Below, in pieces: positions 38,705-47,229 of a DNA stretch of 64,000 nt. Source of the stretch: Streptomyces sp. SN-593 (lineage in GTDB: Bacteria > Actinomycetota > Actinomycetes > Streptomycetales > Streptomycetaceae); NCBI RefSeq assembly GCF_016756395.1, contig NZ_AP018365.1, positions 3,447,001 to 3,511,000 on the forward strand. Direction: 5' to 3'. The first letter of the stretch is position 1, and each line of letters opens with the position of its first letter. The notes beneath the pieces were generated by a model. That model was not told the DNA's origin. It worked only from the letters and a program-made list of their open reading frames with translations, and made no database searches. The position numbers were made by a program, and so were the translations under genes.

Positions 38705-38855
38705 CTCACCTGAAACAGATCGTAGGGGCATGCACCGGCCCTTGTGCACGGAACGTCAGGATTCGCTCACAAACAGCTCGCCTTCGATCACTCCGGTCAC
38801 CATCCGCCCCACCCGGCATCTCGGTCCGTGTGACCGACACGACACAGCGTCACCG

Positions 38856-38884
38856 TTGCTCCGGAGATCGGAGCTGCCTACTGT
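38856..38884 (+). promoter_or_regulatory. promoter for the hydrolase cassette
   Basis: TTGCTC (38856-38861), a 17-bp spacer and TACTGT (38879-38884) form a housekeeping-type promoter about 30 bp before the first cassette gene. Confidence 0.6.
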
Positions 38885-38914
38885 CACGGCCATCTGACGC
38901 AACGCAACCGGGGG

Positions 38915-39235
38915 ATGGTCGAATTGGGCGGACAGATGGTGGACAACCCGCGCCGCGCCTGGCTCCAGTCACTGCTGTCGAGCATCGACACGACGCTGGC
39001 CGCGATGCGGCCCGTCCTGGACAAGCCCGCCTCCGACTTCGGCGGCGGCAAGGCGTGGATCGGCACGGACGCGGCGACGAGGTTCCAGGCGGACCTGACC
39101 GGCCGCAGGAACTCCGTGCACACGCTGACCGACGGGCTGCGGGACGTCGTGCAGAACGCGCTCAGGGCGGAACCGCTCCAGGTCACGGAGGGCCAGGCCC
39201 GGCAGATGCGGATGGACCACGAACACGGCTGGTGA
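38915..39235 (+). CDS. WXG100-like small helical protein
   Basis: 106 residues from ATG 38915 (ATG 38936, before VDNPRRAW, is possible). It is predicted as two helices separated by a turn containing WIG (residues ~49-51: GGKAWIGTDAATRFQADL), the layout of WXG100/ESX substrates, with conserved helix 2 NSVHTLTDGLRDVVQNAL. It precedes a DUF1023 hydrolase gene by 53 bp, as many WXG-like partner proteins precede large secreted effectors. No secretion signal is present; export by a type VII system would need genes outside the window. Confidence 0.55.
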   Translation: MVELGGQMVDNPRRAWLQSLLSSIDTTLAAMRPVLDKPASDFGGGKAWIGTDAATRFQADLTGRRNSVHTLTDGLRDVVQNALRAEPLQVTEGQARQMRMDHEHGW

Positions 39236-39288
39236 CGCGCTCCGTCCACCCGTCACCCTGACCTCAACGCCCGTTCCCGGGGGGGACC

Positions 39289-40884
39289 ATGACCAAGATC
39301 GCGGCGATAGACACCACCGTGCTCGCCCAGGCCATCAAGAAGATGGACACCGGCGCCCACACGCTCACCACCAACTGCCAGTCGCTGACGAGCCAGTTCG
39401 GCACGTACGGCCTCGACACGACCAACCTGCGCAAGCTGGAGGCCATCGCCACCTGGACCCGTGACCAACTCCCCGACCTGCGCCGCCGGCACGCCCTGGC
39501 GGTGCAGATCGGCCAGGGCGACCCCCATGTCAAGGTCCCCGAGCCCATCTCCGTCCCGGTCGCGGACGCGTACCTCTTCCAGCAGGCGACGAAGAACCAC
39601 GACCAGGCCGGCCTGGACCTGGTCAAGAGCGACCTGGCCAGGAACCTGGGCGATCCCGCCTTCCTCAAGGCGTACGCCGACGCGTCCCCCGACGACATCA
39701 CCGCGTTCCAGGGGCTGCCGGCGGTCGACGCGGACAAGCTCAGCCGCCTGCGGCTGGCGGAGTGCCTGAAGGCGACGGACTGCCCGCAGCAGCTCAAGGA
39801 CCTGTCGGCGTACCTCGACGGGAACAGCATCAGCCAGCCGTTCCTGCTCGGGTTCGACGCCAAGGGCAAAGGCCACGTGGCCCTGTCCTTCGGCAACCCG
39901 GACACCGCGAAGAACACCGCCGTCTACGTCCCCGGCACCGGCGCCCACGCAAGCGACGGCGACATGGACCGCGCGCTGACGCTGTTCAACTCCGCCAACG
40001 GCACGAAGAACGGGACGCCCCACTCGACGGCGTCGATCTACTGGCTGGGGTACGACGCGCCGGGCTGGAGCGTGCCCGGGCCGGCGTCGCCGGCCTCCGC
40101 CAACGACGGCGCGCCGAAGCTGGCCGCGTTCGTGAAGGCGTTGCAGGCCGACCACACCGGCAGCGGCCACCTCACGGTGATCGGCCACAGCTACGGGACC
40201 ACGCTGGTGGGCGACGCGGCCGCGCACTTCGGGATGCGGCCGAACGACATCGTCTTCGTCGGCTCCCCCGGTGTCACCGTGGAGAAGGCGTCCCAACTCG
40301 GCATCGGGGCCGACCACGTGTGGGCGAGCAAGAAGAAGTTCGATCCCGTCCCGGAGATCGCCCTGCCGCTCGATCCCCTGCACTTCCTGGACGACCACAG
40401 CGACCTTTTCGGCAACGACCCGACCTCCACCACGTTCGGGGGCAGGACCTTCGACTCCGGGGACGGCAGCGGCGAAGGGCACGCCCACAGCGAGTACTGG
40501 GACGCGGGACCGTCCCTGGACAACATGACCCGCATCGTGACCGGGCACCCGGGCAAGGTCTCCGCGATGTCCACCGAGGAGAAGGCCGGCGCGCTGCCCA
40601 ACTTCGCCGACTTCGTCGTGGACCCGGGGGCGGGCGTCGACGAACTGGTCGGCTCCGGGCTCCAGAACGCGGGCCACGCGATCGGCGGATACTGGGGGCG
40701 GCCGGTGGAGGACAGCGGTGACGTGCTCCACGACGTCGGCCAGACGCAGAACGACCTCATCAGCTCCGTCACCGACCTGGCCAGCGCCGATCCGGGAGCG
40801 ACCGTGCACGACCTTGAGGACGCCGGCAGTTCGGTCGTGGACGCGGGCAAGAACGCCGTCCACGTGGTGACCGACTTCTTCTAG
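39289..40884 (+). CDS. DUF1023 alpha/beta hydrolase with WXG-like N-terminal region
   Basis: 531 residues from ATG 39289 behind GGGGGGA. Residues 1-170 are helical (TTVLAQAIKKMDTGAHTLTT and WTRDQLPDLRRRHALAVQIG). The central DUF1023 hydrolase shows VYVPGTGAHASDGDMDRALTLF, IYWLGYDAPGW and the nucleophile elbow LTVIGHSYGTTLVGDAA, later DPVPEIALPLDPLHFLDDH and GHAHSEYW (probable catalytic His). The last ~100 residues are an Asp/Val-rich tail. There is no signal peptide. A secreted lipase/esterase-type effector is plausible; the lipoprotein gene 8 bp downstream could be a partner or immunity protein. Confidence 0.75.
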   Translation: MTKIAAIDTTVLAQAIKKMDTGAHTLTTNCQSLTSQFGTYGLDTTNLRKLEAIATWTRDQLPDLRRRHALAVQIGQGDPHVKVPEPISVPVADAYLFQQATKNHDQAGLDLVKSDLARNLGDPAFLKAYADASPDDITAFQGLPAVDADKLSRLRLAECLKATDCPQQLKDLSAYLDGNSISQPFLLGFDAKGKGHVALSFGNPDTAKNTAVYVPGTGAHASDGDMDRALTLFNSANGTKNGTPHSTASIYWLGYDAPGWSVPGPASPASANDGAPKLAAFVKALQADHTGSGHLTVIGHSYGTTLVGDAAAHFGMRPNDIVFVGSPGVTVEKASQLGIGADHVWASKKKFDPVPEIALPLDPLHFLDDHSDLFGNDPTSTTFGGRTFDSGDGSGEGHAHSEYWDAGPSLDNMTRIVTGHPGKVSAMSTEEKAGALPNFADFVVDPGAGVDELVGSGLQNAGHAIGGYWGRPVEDSGDVLHDVGQTQNDLISSVTDLASADPGATVHDLEDAGSSVVDAGKNAVHVVTDFF

Positions 40885-40892
40885 CAGGAGCG

Positions 40893-41390
40893 ATGAACCG
40901 ACACACGCGCACAGGCAGCTTGGCCGCCACGGGAGCTGTCACGCTGCTCCTCACCCTCACGACCGCCTGCGGCGTGGCGCACAAGGGTGACGTCCAGCCC
41001 GACGCCGTCGAGAAGCAGGCGCATACCTTCACCACACAGACCCTCGACGCCCTTCGCTCCACCATCGGCGCACCTACGACGACGACCTACGAGAACAAGT
41101 GGACCAAGTGCGCCACCGAGACACCCGGCCAGCACCGCTTCGAATACGTCTACGCGGTGACCATCCCCGTGCCGACCTCCAAGGCGAAGCCCGCGCTGGC
41201 CGCGGCACGAGCCGACTTCACCCGCCGCGGCTACACCCTCGCCTACGTACCGAACCCGAGTAGTGGCGCCGGAGCTACGCCTCCGAAGACCAAGTGGATC
41301 ATCAACCTCAACGTTCGCACCACCTCGTTCCTCTTGTACGTCGACTCCGACTGCGTCTTCACCCGCCACGACCCCAAAACCACCTCTTGA
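40893..41390 (+). CDS. small lipoprotein of the hydrolase cassette
   Basis: 165 residues from ATG 40893 with AGGAG upstream. The signal peptide GSLAATGAVTLLLTLTTACG ends in a lipobox LTTAC. The mature domain (~140 residues) has two further Cys (WTKCATETPGQ and DSDCVF), a mixed alpha/beta pattern and no recognised family. Its position right after a putative exported hydrolase suggests a surface partner or immunity protein; this is inference. Confidence 0.65.
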   Translation: MNRHTRTGSLAATGAVTLLLTLTTACGVAHKGDVQPDAVEKQAHTFTTQTLDALRSTIGAPTTTTYENKWTKCATETPGQHRFEYVYAVTIPVPTSKAKPALAAARADFTRRGYTLAYVPNPSSGAGATPPKTKWIINLNVRTTSFLLYVDSDCVFTRHDPKTTS

Positions 41391-41468
41391 CCCGCACTAT
41401 GCACACACCGAAATCCGTTGCCCGCGCACACAATTGACACACCGCCAGCACGTGCAGGGCACACGGAC

Positions 41469-41500
41469 GACGGCCCGCCGGGGAAGTCCGGCGGGCCGTC
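41469..41500. terminator. hairpin between convergent genes
   Basis: A perfect 13-bp stem (GACGGCCCGCCGG and complement) with loop GGAAGT ends the hydrolase cassette and the opposing lipoprotein gene. Confidence 0.85.
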
Positions 41501-41521
41501 ACCGTGAGGAGGTCGTGCGGA

Positions 41522-42178
41522 TCAGTTCAACGGGATGTCGAAGTTCTTCGCGGTGATCGACGTGCCGTCGGACGCCTGCGCGGCGAGGCGCTTGTAGCGC
41601 AGCACCAGCTTCTTCGTGTCCTTGTCCGGGGTGAACACGACCCACCCGGTCGTGGTCTTGCCCGTCTCGGCGTCGGGCAGCGGCGGGTAGCCGGCGGCCT
41701 TGATCTCGTCGTCGAGGATCGTGGTGCTCCCCTGGTCGATGCCGTTCGACATGCCGGTGAGGTAGAAGGAGTCCGCCCCGAAGGTGTCGTAGTACTTGCT
41801 GCTCGCGGTCACCTTCACGTCCACGAGGACCACCTCCTCGTCCTCCAGCGCGGAGTACTTGCTCTTGGACGCGGCCGAGGGCTGGTACCCGCTCACGTAC
41901 TTGAGCACGGTGGCCTTGTCGCCCATCACGTCGTCGGTGAAGGACTTGTCGACCGTCACCGCGGCGGCCGACGACCCGCCGTCGTCGCCGCTGTCGTCCG
42001 TCGTCGCGGCGGGACTCGTCGCGGGCGCGGCGGTGGTGGCCGGCGCGGACGCGGACGTCGTGGACGACGCACTCGCGTCGTCCGACGAACCGGAGTCGTC
42101 GTTGCACGCGGTGAGCAGCGCGCCGCCCGCGAGGACCGCGGCTATGACGGGAAGACTGGTACGAACGTGAACACGCAT
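41522..42178 (-). CDS. lipoprotein with DUF4352-like domain
   Basis: 218 residues from ATG 42178. The signal peptide RTSLPVIAAVLAGGALLTAC gives lipobox LLTAC. A Ser/Thr/Ala/Asp-rich linker follows to residue ~75, then an immunoglobulin-like module (VVLVDVKVTASSKYYDTF, TTGWVVFTPDKDTKKLVLRYK) like DUF4352. Such lipoproteins are common surface proteins without known function. Single-gene unit. Confidence 0.75.
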   Translation of the reverse strand: MRVHVRTSLPVIAAVLAGGALLTACNDDSGSSDDASASSTTSASAPATTAAPATSPAATTDDSGDDGGSSAAAVTVDKSFTDDVMGDKATVLKYVSGYQPSAASKSKYSALEDEEVVLVDVKVTASSKYYDTFGADSFYLTGMSNGIDQGSTTILDDEIKAAGYPPLPDAETGKTTTGWVVFTPDKDTKKLVLRYKRLAAQASDGTSITAKNFDIPLN

Positions 42179-42507
42179 GGTGCGGAACCCCGTTTCGGAA
42201 TGCGGACTCCGAAATCGGCCCCCATTGCCTCCCCCGAAGTCGCCGCATTCATTGAACTTCGAATACTGACAACGGCTCGCCACTATACATGTGCGCTTCC
42301 GCGCCCCCACCGGCCATTTCCCGGGCCGCCTTCACCCGTTTCCTCCGGCTTTCCCGCCACCCGGAACGCCCCTTCCGGCACGGCCGTCCCCGCACCCCCG
42401 CGCCACGGGGACAGAACCGGAACCGAAGCGGAACGCAATCAGCACATCCCCGCCGCGGGTCCGCCGGGACCGCCCCCGCCCCCGGCCTCTCGGGTACGTT
42501 CGACCGC
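42179..42507. other. gap before SnoaL-like gene
   Basis: 329 bp. The left half (42180-42290) is less GC-rich and should carry the lipoprotein promoter on the minus strand; CGAAGT/ACTTCG half-sites (about 42235 and 42258) form a loose inverted repeat. At the right end TACGTT (42495-42500) stands 7 bp before the GTG of the next gene, the arrangement expected for a leaderless transcript. Confidence 0.45.
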
Positions 42508-42945
42508 GTGAACAGCACCGCGGGTGAGACCGCCGTCCACCATCTGATCGCCCGGTACGCCGAGTTGGTCGACACCGGGGACTTCGCCGGGGTCGGCGCG
42601 TTGTTCGCGCACGCCCGCTTCATCGGCAGCGGCGAGCCCGTCGAGGGCCGGGACGGCGGGGTGGAGCGGATGCTCCGCGACAGCGTGATCCGGTACGAGG
42701 ACGGCACGCCGCGCACGCACCACGTCACCACGAACATCGTCGCCGAGGTGGACGAGGAGGCGGGCACCGCCCACGCGCGCTCCTACGTGACGGTGTACCA
42801 GGCCCTTCCCGACTTCCCGCTCCAGGCCGTGGCCGCGGGCCGCTACGGTGACCGCTTCGAACGGCACGACGGGCAGTGGCGGTTCGCGGAGCGCCGGGTC
42901 CGCATCCACCTGGTGGGCGACGTCAGCCGGCACCTGCGCGCGTAG
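42508..42945 (+). CDS. SnoaL/NTF2-like protein
   Basis: 145 residues from GTG 42508, which has no Shine-Dalgarno but a -10-like hexamer 7 bp upstream. The fold is SnoaL_4-like: HHLIARYAELVDTGDFAGVGALF, RTHHVTTNIVAEVDEEAGTAHARSY, WRFAERRVRIHLVGDVSRHL. Members may be isomerases, hydroxylases or binding proteins; no catalytic set is evident, so function is unknown. It is convergent with an MFS gene. Confidence 0.8.
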   Translation: MNSTAGETAVHHLIARYAELVDTGDFAGVGALFAHARFIGSGEPVEGRDGGVERMLRDSVIRYEDGTPRTHHVTTNIVAEVDEEAGTAHARSYVTVYQALPDFPLQAVAAGRYGDRFERHDGQWRFAERRVRIHLVGDVSRHLRA

Positions 42946-43011
42946 GGCCTGTCCGGCGGATCGTGCCGGTCGAGTTCGCGGAGGTGCCGGCGCTCCAGGC
43001 GCGGCCGGCCG

Positions 43012-44298
43012 TCACGGACGGCGGGCGCCGTGGCCCGTGAAGCGCTCCACCGACCAGAGCGCGAACGCCACCAGCGTCAGGGCGCCGCCCATGACACTCA
43101 CCCCGGTCCAGCCCCAGGCCGAGTGCACCGCCCCGGTCGCGGCGGACGCGGCGGCGCCGCCGAGGAAGACGGTGGTCATGTAGACGGAGTTGACGCGGGC
43201 CCGGGCGTCGGGCCGCAGCGCGTAGATGTCGCGCTGGCTGAGCACCTGGTGGCCCTGGACGGCGAAGTCCAGCAGCACCCCGGCGATCGCGAGCAGCACG
43301 AGGTTGCCGACCCCGAACCCGGCCAGGACCATCGCCACCAGACCGGTCAGGATCGCCACCGCCCGGCCGACGACCCCGCGCCCGGCGTCGCCCAGCCGCC
43401 CGGCGACGGGTGCGGAGGCCGCGCCCGCGGCACCCACCAGCGCGAAGACGGCGATGCCGTTCTGCGACATGTGGTGCCGGTCGGCGAGTTCGTACGCCAC
43501 CGCCGTCCAGTACGCGGTGAACGCGCCGAACATGCTCGCCTGCGTCAGCGCCCGGCGCACCAGCACCGGTTCGCTGCGCACCAGCCCGGCCACCGAGGCG
43601 AGCAGGGCGCCGTAGCGGGCGCTGTGCTCGGGCTTGCGGACCGGCAGCACCTTCAGCAGCGCCAGCGAGGTGAGCAGCATGACGACGGCCGAGATGGCGT
43701 AGATGCTGCGCCAGCCCCACGCGGCGGCGGCGAAGCTGGCGACGGAACGGGCCAGCATGATGCCGAGCAGCAGCCCGCTCATCACCTGCCCGACCAGCCG
43801 TCCGCGCGACTCGGCGGGCGCGAGGTGCGCCGCGAGCGGCACCAGGATCTGCGCCACCACGGAGGTGACGCCGATCAGCACCGACACCGCGAGGAAGACC
43901 CAGAAGTCCGGGGAGAACGCGGCCACCGCGAGCGCGAGCGCGGTGACCAGCAGCGTGCGGGAGGCCAGCCGCCGGTTCTCCAGGAGGTCGCCGAGCGGTA
44001 TGAGCAGGGCGAGGCCGAGGGCGTAGCCGATCTGGGTGGCGGTCACCACGATGGTCGCGGTGCCCTTGCTCACGCCGAAGGAGTGGCTGAGCAGGCCGAG
44101 CAGCGGCTGCGCGTAGTAGAGGTTCGCGACGCTGGCGCCGCACGCGAAGGCGAGGGTGATGATCACCCAGCGCAGTGCGCGGGCGGGCTCGTCGGGTGGG
44201 GCGGGGGCGCCGGCCGCGTCGGCCGGGCTCGCGGTGGTCAGGGCCACGGGCGGAACGGCTGACGCAGGGGCGGACGGGGACGGGCCGCTGGTCGTCAT
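43012..44298 (-). CDS. MFS transporter (12-TM)
   Basis: 428 residues from ATG 44298. After a Pro/Ala-rich leader of ~40 residues there are about 12 hydrophobic segments, with LGLALLIPLGDLLENRRLASRTLL (motif A position), WRSIYAISAVVMLLTSLALL and VAVRYGALLA-type central loop. It resembles drug/sugar exporters of the Bcr/AraJ type. A TetR gene ends 54 bp upstream on the same strand, and a 19-bp palindrome lies between, so expression is probably repressed by that TetR. Confidence 0.85.
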   Translation of the reverse strand: MTTSGPSPSAPASAVPPVALTTASPADAAGAPAPPDEPARALRWVIITLAFACGASVANLYYAQPLLGLLSHSFGVSKGTATIVVTATQIGYALGLALLIPLGDLLENRRLASRTLLVTALALAVAAFSPDFWVFLAVSVLIGVTSVVAQILVPLAAHLAPAESRGRLVGQVMSGLLLGIMLARSVASFAAAAWGWRSIYAISAVVMLLTSLALLKVLPVRKPEHSARYGALLASVAGLVRSEPVLVRRALTQASMFGAFTAYWTAVAYELADRHHMSQNGIAVFALVGAAGAASAPVAGRLGDAGRGVVGRAVAILTGLVAMVLAGFGVGNLVLLAIAGVLLDFAVQGHQVLSQRDIYALRPDARARVNSVYMTTVFLGGAAASAATGAVHSAWGWTGVSVMGGALTLVAFALWSVERFTGHGARRP

Positions 44299-44352
44299 GC
44301 GGGGCTCTCCGGTGCTCGGGGGTGTCCGGCACCCCAGGCACCGGACGGCTTC

Positions 44353-45003
44353 TTACTGAACGCTACGTTCAGTTTGAGCAACGGCCCGCACCGGGCTATT
44401 CCCATCCGCCCCGATCCCGGCCATCGCCTGCCGCACGGTCCGCTCGGCGAACGCCTCGTCCAGCGGTTCGTGGCCGAACAGCAGCCGGAAGTACACCGGT
44501 CCGAAGATCAGGTCGATCGTCGCGGGGATGTCCAGGTCGGCCCGCAGTTCCCCGCGGCGCATGCCCTCCCGCAGGACCTCGGCGGTCACCGCGCGGCGCG
44601 GGGAGAGCCACTGCTCGCGGAGCGCCTGCGCGATCTCCGGGTCGGACTGGGCGTCCGCGGCCAGCGCGCGCATCAGCGGGCCGGCCGGGCTCCGCGTGAA
44701 CAGCCGCACCGCGGCCACGGCGATGACCCGCAGGGACTCCTCGGCGGGGGCGTTCTCGGGGAGGGTCCACGAATCCGCTGCGCGGAGCATGAAGCCCTCC
44801 AGGGCGACCGCGCCGCGCGACGGCCACCACTTGTAGACGGTGGCCTTGCCGACGCCCGCGCGGGCGGCGATGGCCTCCATCGTGGCGGCCTTCAGCCCGC
44901 CTTCCATCATCAGGTCGCCGGCTGCCGCGAGGATCGCCGCCTTGCGTTTCTCGCTGCGCGGGCGCCCGCGTGTCGGGTGCCCCGTCGCTTCGTCCGTCTC
45001 CAC
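44353..45003 (-). CDS. TetR-family repressor
   Basis: 216 residues from GTG 45003. DNA-binding domain: KRKAAILAAAGDLMMEGGLKAATMEAIAARAGVGKATVYKWWPSRGAV. The C-terminal domain (TetR_C_11-like: LFTRSPAGPLMRALAADAQSDPEIAQAL and DLIFGPVYFRLLFGHEPLDEAFAERTV) binds an unknown ligand. Identical operator cores lie 18 bp upstream of its own start and over its stop codon before the MFS gene. That supports autoregulation plus control of the pump. Confidence 0.88.
   Translation of the reverse strand: METDEATGHPTRGRPRSEKRKAAILAAAGDLMMEGGLKAATMEAIAARAGVGKATVYKWWPSRGAVALEGFMLRAADSWTLPENAPAEESLRVIAVAAVRLFTRSPAGPLMRALAADAQSDPEIAQALREQWLSPRRAVTAEVLREGMRRGELRADLDIPATIDLIFGPVYFRLLFGHEPLDEAFAERTVRQAMAGIGADGNSPVRAVAQTERSVQ
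44355..44373. promoter_or_regulatory. TetR operator 1
   Basis: ACTGAACGCTACGTTCAGT is a perfect 8+3+8 palindrome just upstream of the MFS gene. It overlaps the last codons of the tetR gene, so the regulator's C-terminus is encoded by its own operator. The core GAACGCTACGTTC (44358-44370) recurs exactly upstream of tetR. Confidence 0.8.
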
Positions 45004-45020
45004 GGTCCGCTCTCTTTGCT

Positions 45021-45033
45021 GAACGCTACGTTC
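45021..45033. promoter_or_regulatory. TetR operator 2
   Basis: GAACGCTACGTTC, identical to the core of operator 1, sits 18 bp upstream of the tetR start. A related half GAGCGTACGT follows at 45035-45044. Expected role is autorepression. Confidence 0.78.
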
Positions 45034-45082
45034 TGAGCGTACGTCACTATGACCCCACGGTGCCGAGCACTCCCGGGCGCCC

Positions 45083-45325
45083 CCGTCCCCCCGCCGTGAC
45101 GGTGCCCGTCCGCTCCCGGGTGCGGCCCGGTGACCGGTTGCCCGCGCAGTTCCCCGCGCCCCTTCGGTTCCCCGCCGTGACGGTGCCCGTCCGCTCCCGA
45201 GTGCGGCCCGGTGACCGGTTGCCCGCGCAGTTCCCCGCGCCCCTTCGGTTCCCCGCCGTGACGGTGCCCGTCCGCTCCCGGGTGCGGGCCGGTGGCCGGT
45301 TGCGCGCGCAGTTCCCCGCGCCCCT
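45083..45325. repeat. 81-bp tandem array, repeat cluster 1
   Basis: Three near-identical 81-bp direct repeats, each ending in the family 20-mer GCGCAGTTCCCCGCGCCCCT (at 45144-45163, 45225-45244, 45306-45325). The rest of the unit reads CCGTGACGGTGCCCGTCCGC onward to CCGGTGACCGGTTGCCC. They lie upstream of tetR in a 707-bp gap (45004-45710) with no gene. Reading frames through the array are spurious. Confidence 0.9.
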
Positions 45326-45405
45326 GGGTGGGTGCCCCTTGCGGTGCGTGCCTTCCTGCGGGTGCGTGGTGGCTGGGGGTACCGCCCAGGCGAAGCTCTG
45401 GGGGA

Positions 45406-45532
45406 GCGCAGTTCCCCGCGCCCCTTTTTTGGGTTGCTCGCCGTTGTCGGCTGTACGGTCCCTTCGCCCGGGTACGGGCCGGGGTGCGCTGCGAAGCAGC
45501 CGCACCCACCCCAGGGGCGCGGGGAACTGCGC
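45406..45532. mobile_element. 127-bp inverted-repeat element, copy 1
   Basis: Perfect 20-bp terminal inverted repeats (GCGCAGTTCCCCGCGCCCCT at 45406-45425, its complement at 45513-45532) enclose an 87-bp core with an internal hairpin (GCTGC-GAA-GCAGC). One and two bases differ from copies 3 and 2. One more inverted copy of the 20-mer follows at 45586-45605. No reading frame or transposase is present, so it is MITE-like; mobility is inferred from form only. Confidence 0.75.
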
Positions 45533-45710
45533 GCACAACCACGACGTACCGGCAGGTGGATGCGGACCGCAAGAGGCACCCACCAAGGGGCGCGGGGAAC
45601 TGCGCGACAAGCCACCACGCACCCGCGGGTGGACGCGGACCGCAAGGGGCACCCACCTCGGGGGCACCCGGGGGCGGGGGCCCGGGGGCGCCCGGGCGGG
45701 ACGGGGGCCG

Positions 45711-47207
45711 TCAGAACCCGCGGGTGCGCTTCGCGGCGCGCCGGGGCGCGGAAGCCCCGGGCACGCGAAGCGCGAGCCTCGCGATCTCGTTCCCGAGGTT
45801 CACCCCGATCGCCAGAGCGAGCGCGAGGGCCGCCGCCTTCGTGAGCTGCCCGAGCGCGGCGGACTGATGCTGCTGCGTGAGCGCGAGCAGCCCGAAGTAC
45901 GTCGCGGACCCGGGCAGCAGCGGCCCGATCGCCGCCGTCACGTACGGCAGCACCGACACGAACCGGTACCGCGCCATGAGCTGCCCGAAGAGCCCGACCA
46001 GCCCCGCGGCAGCGGCCGTGCACACCACCTGGTTGCCGCCCGCCCGCTGGTGCAGCACCCCGAAGACGGTCCAGGCGACGCCGCCGTTGAGCGTCGCGAT
46101 CAGCAGCACCCTGCGCTCGCACTGGAGCAGCACCGCGAACGCGAGCGTGAGCACCATGGCCGCGGGCAACTGCACCCACGGCCGGTCGTACGCCCGCAGC
46201 GCCTGGTCCGGGTTGAGCCGCGCCCCGGAGTGCACCCCGACGTAGAGGACGAGCGTGACCCCTATGACGATGCCCACGATGAGGTAGACCACTTCGAGCA
46301 GGCGGGCGGAGGCGGTGATGTAGAACCCGGTCAGCCCGTCCTGCACGGCGGCGACCAGCGCCCGCCCCGGCAGCAGCGCGAACAGCCCGCCGGTGATCAC
46401 CGCCGAGGACTGGAGGTTGGTCGCCCCCGGAATCCAGTGGCCGTAGTGCCCGACGAGCACGCCCATCGCGGCGGCGGGCATCGCGGCGACCGCGAACTGG
46501 TAGAACTCCGGCAGCCCCCGCGCTGCCAGCAGCCACGCCAGCCGGTCGCCGAGCATCGCCGCGAGCGCGGCCAGCACGAAGATCAGCGGCCCGCCGCCGA
46601 CCAGCACGCTCGCCGCCCCCGCCAGCAGCCCGGCCGCCCCGGTGAGCACCCACGAGCTGTACGGGTGCCGGTTGCGGCGGATGTCGGCGAGCCGGCGGTA
46701 CGCCTCCTCCAGCGTCACCTCGTGGGCGGTGATCCCGTCCACGAGGTGGAAGACGGCGGCCAGCCGGGTGTAGTCGGTGCCGCGGCGGCGCACCGTACGG
46801 CTCATCGTGTGCGGGGTCTCGGTCAGCGAGGGCTGGTAGGAGATGCCCAGCAGCGTGAAGGTGACCGTCGGCTCCACCCGCGCCAGCCCGTACGCGAAGG
46901 CCACGCCGAACATCGCCGCCTCGACGTCCTCCGCGCCCTCGCCGCCGGCGAGCAGCAGTTCCCCGATGCGCAGGGTGAGGTCGAGCACGCGCGGCACCGA
47001 GCCGCCGCCCCCGCCGGAGCCGCCCGACGAGCGGTCGCCGGGCGGCGCGGGCCGCTCGGTCGACGGCAGCCGCAGCATCGCCCGCATCCGGTCCTGCCAC
47101 GGTCCGCCCTCGGGCGGCAGCACCACGGCGGGAACGCCGTCGGCGGGGGTCAGCGCGGCCCCGAGGTCGACGGTGCCGTCGTCCGGCGGACCGGACGACG
47201 GCACGGA
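45711..47207 (-). CDS. threonine/serine exporter-like protein (ThrE, DUF1212)
   Basis: 498 residues from GTG 47207, chosen because GGGGAG lies 9 bp upstream; a TTG at 47225 is the longer option. The cytoplasmic N-terminal half carries LDLTLRIGELLLAGGEGAEDVEAAM, the conserved start of ThrE, and VTFTLLGISYQPS. The C-terminal half has about ten membrane segments (VLTGAAGLLAGAASVLVGGG to AAALALALAIGVNLGNE). It exports threonine, serine or related amino acids in corynebacteria; the substrate here is not shown. It starts just after dedA. Confidence 0.85.
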   Translation of the reverse strand, partial: SVPSSGPPDDGTVDLGAALTPADGVPAVVLPPEGGPWQDRMRAMLRLPSTERPAPPGDRSSGGSGGGGGSVPRVLDLTLRIGELLLAGGEGAEDVEAAMFGVAFAYGLARVEPTVTFTLLGISYQPSLTETPHTMSRTVRRRGTDYTRLAAVFHLVDGITAHEVTLEEAYRRLADIRRNRHPYSSWVLTGAAGLLAGAASVLVGGGPLIFVLAALAAMLGDRLAWLLAARGLPEFYQFAVAAMPAAAMGVLVGHYGHWIPGATNLQSSAVITGGLFALLPGRALVAAVQDGLTGFYITASARLLEVVYLIVGIVIGVTLVLYVGVHSGARLNPDQALRAYDRPWVQLPAAMVLTLAFAVLLQCERRVLLIATLNGGVAWTVFGVLHQRAGGNQVVCTAAAAGLVGLFGQLMARYRFVSVLPYVTAAIGPLLPGSATYFGLLALTQQHQSAALGQLTKAAALALALAIGVNLGNEIARLALRVPGASAPRRAAKRTRGF

Positions 47208-47229
47208 TGGCTGCTCCCCGCCCAAGGTG

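Noticed and set aside
45013..45060. Second divergent gene at the tetR operator
   Set aside because: The half-site GAGCGTACGTCAC might belong to a plus-strand promoter, but nothing coding lies downstream, only the repeat array.
45406..45431. Rho-independent terminator at the CGCGCCCCTTTTTT run
   Set aside because: The T-run is on the plus strand while both neighbouring genes are on the minus strand, and copies 2 and 3 have it in the other orientation or interrupted. It is part of the element, not a gene-specific terminator.
45083..45700. Coding regions in repeat cluster 1 (several open frames over 150 codons in all six frames)
   Set aside because: All frames are open because the repeats lack stops. 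Products are periodic Arg/Pro/Gly strings that recur in clusters 2 and 3 in different frames.
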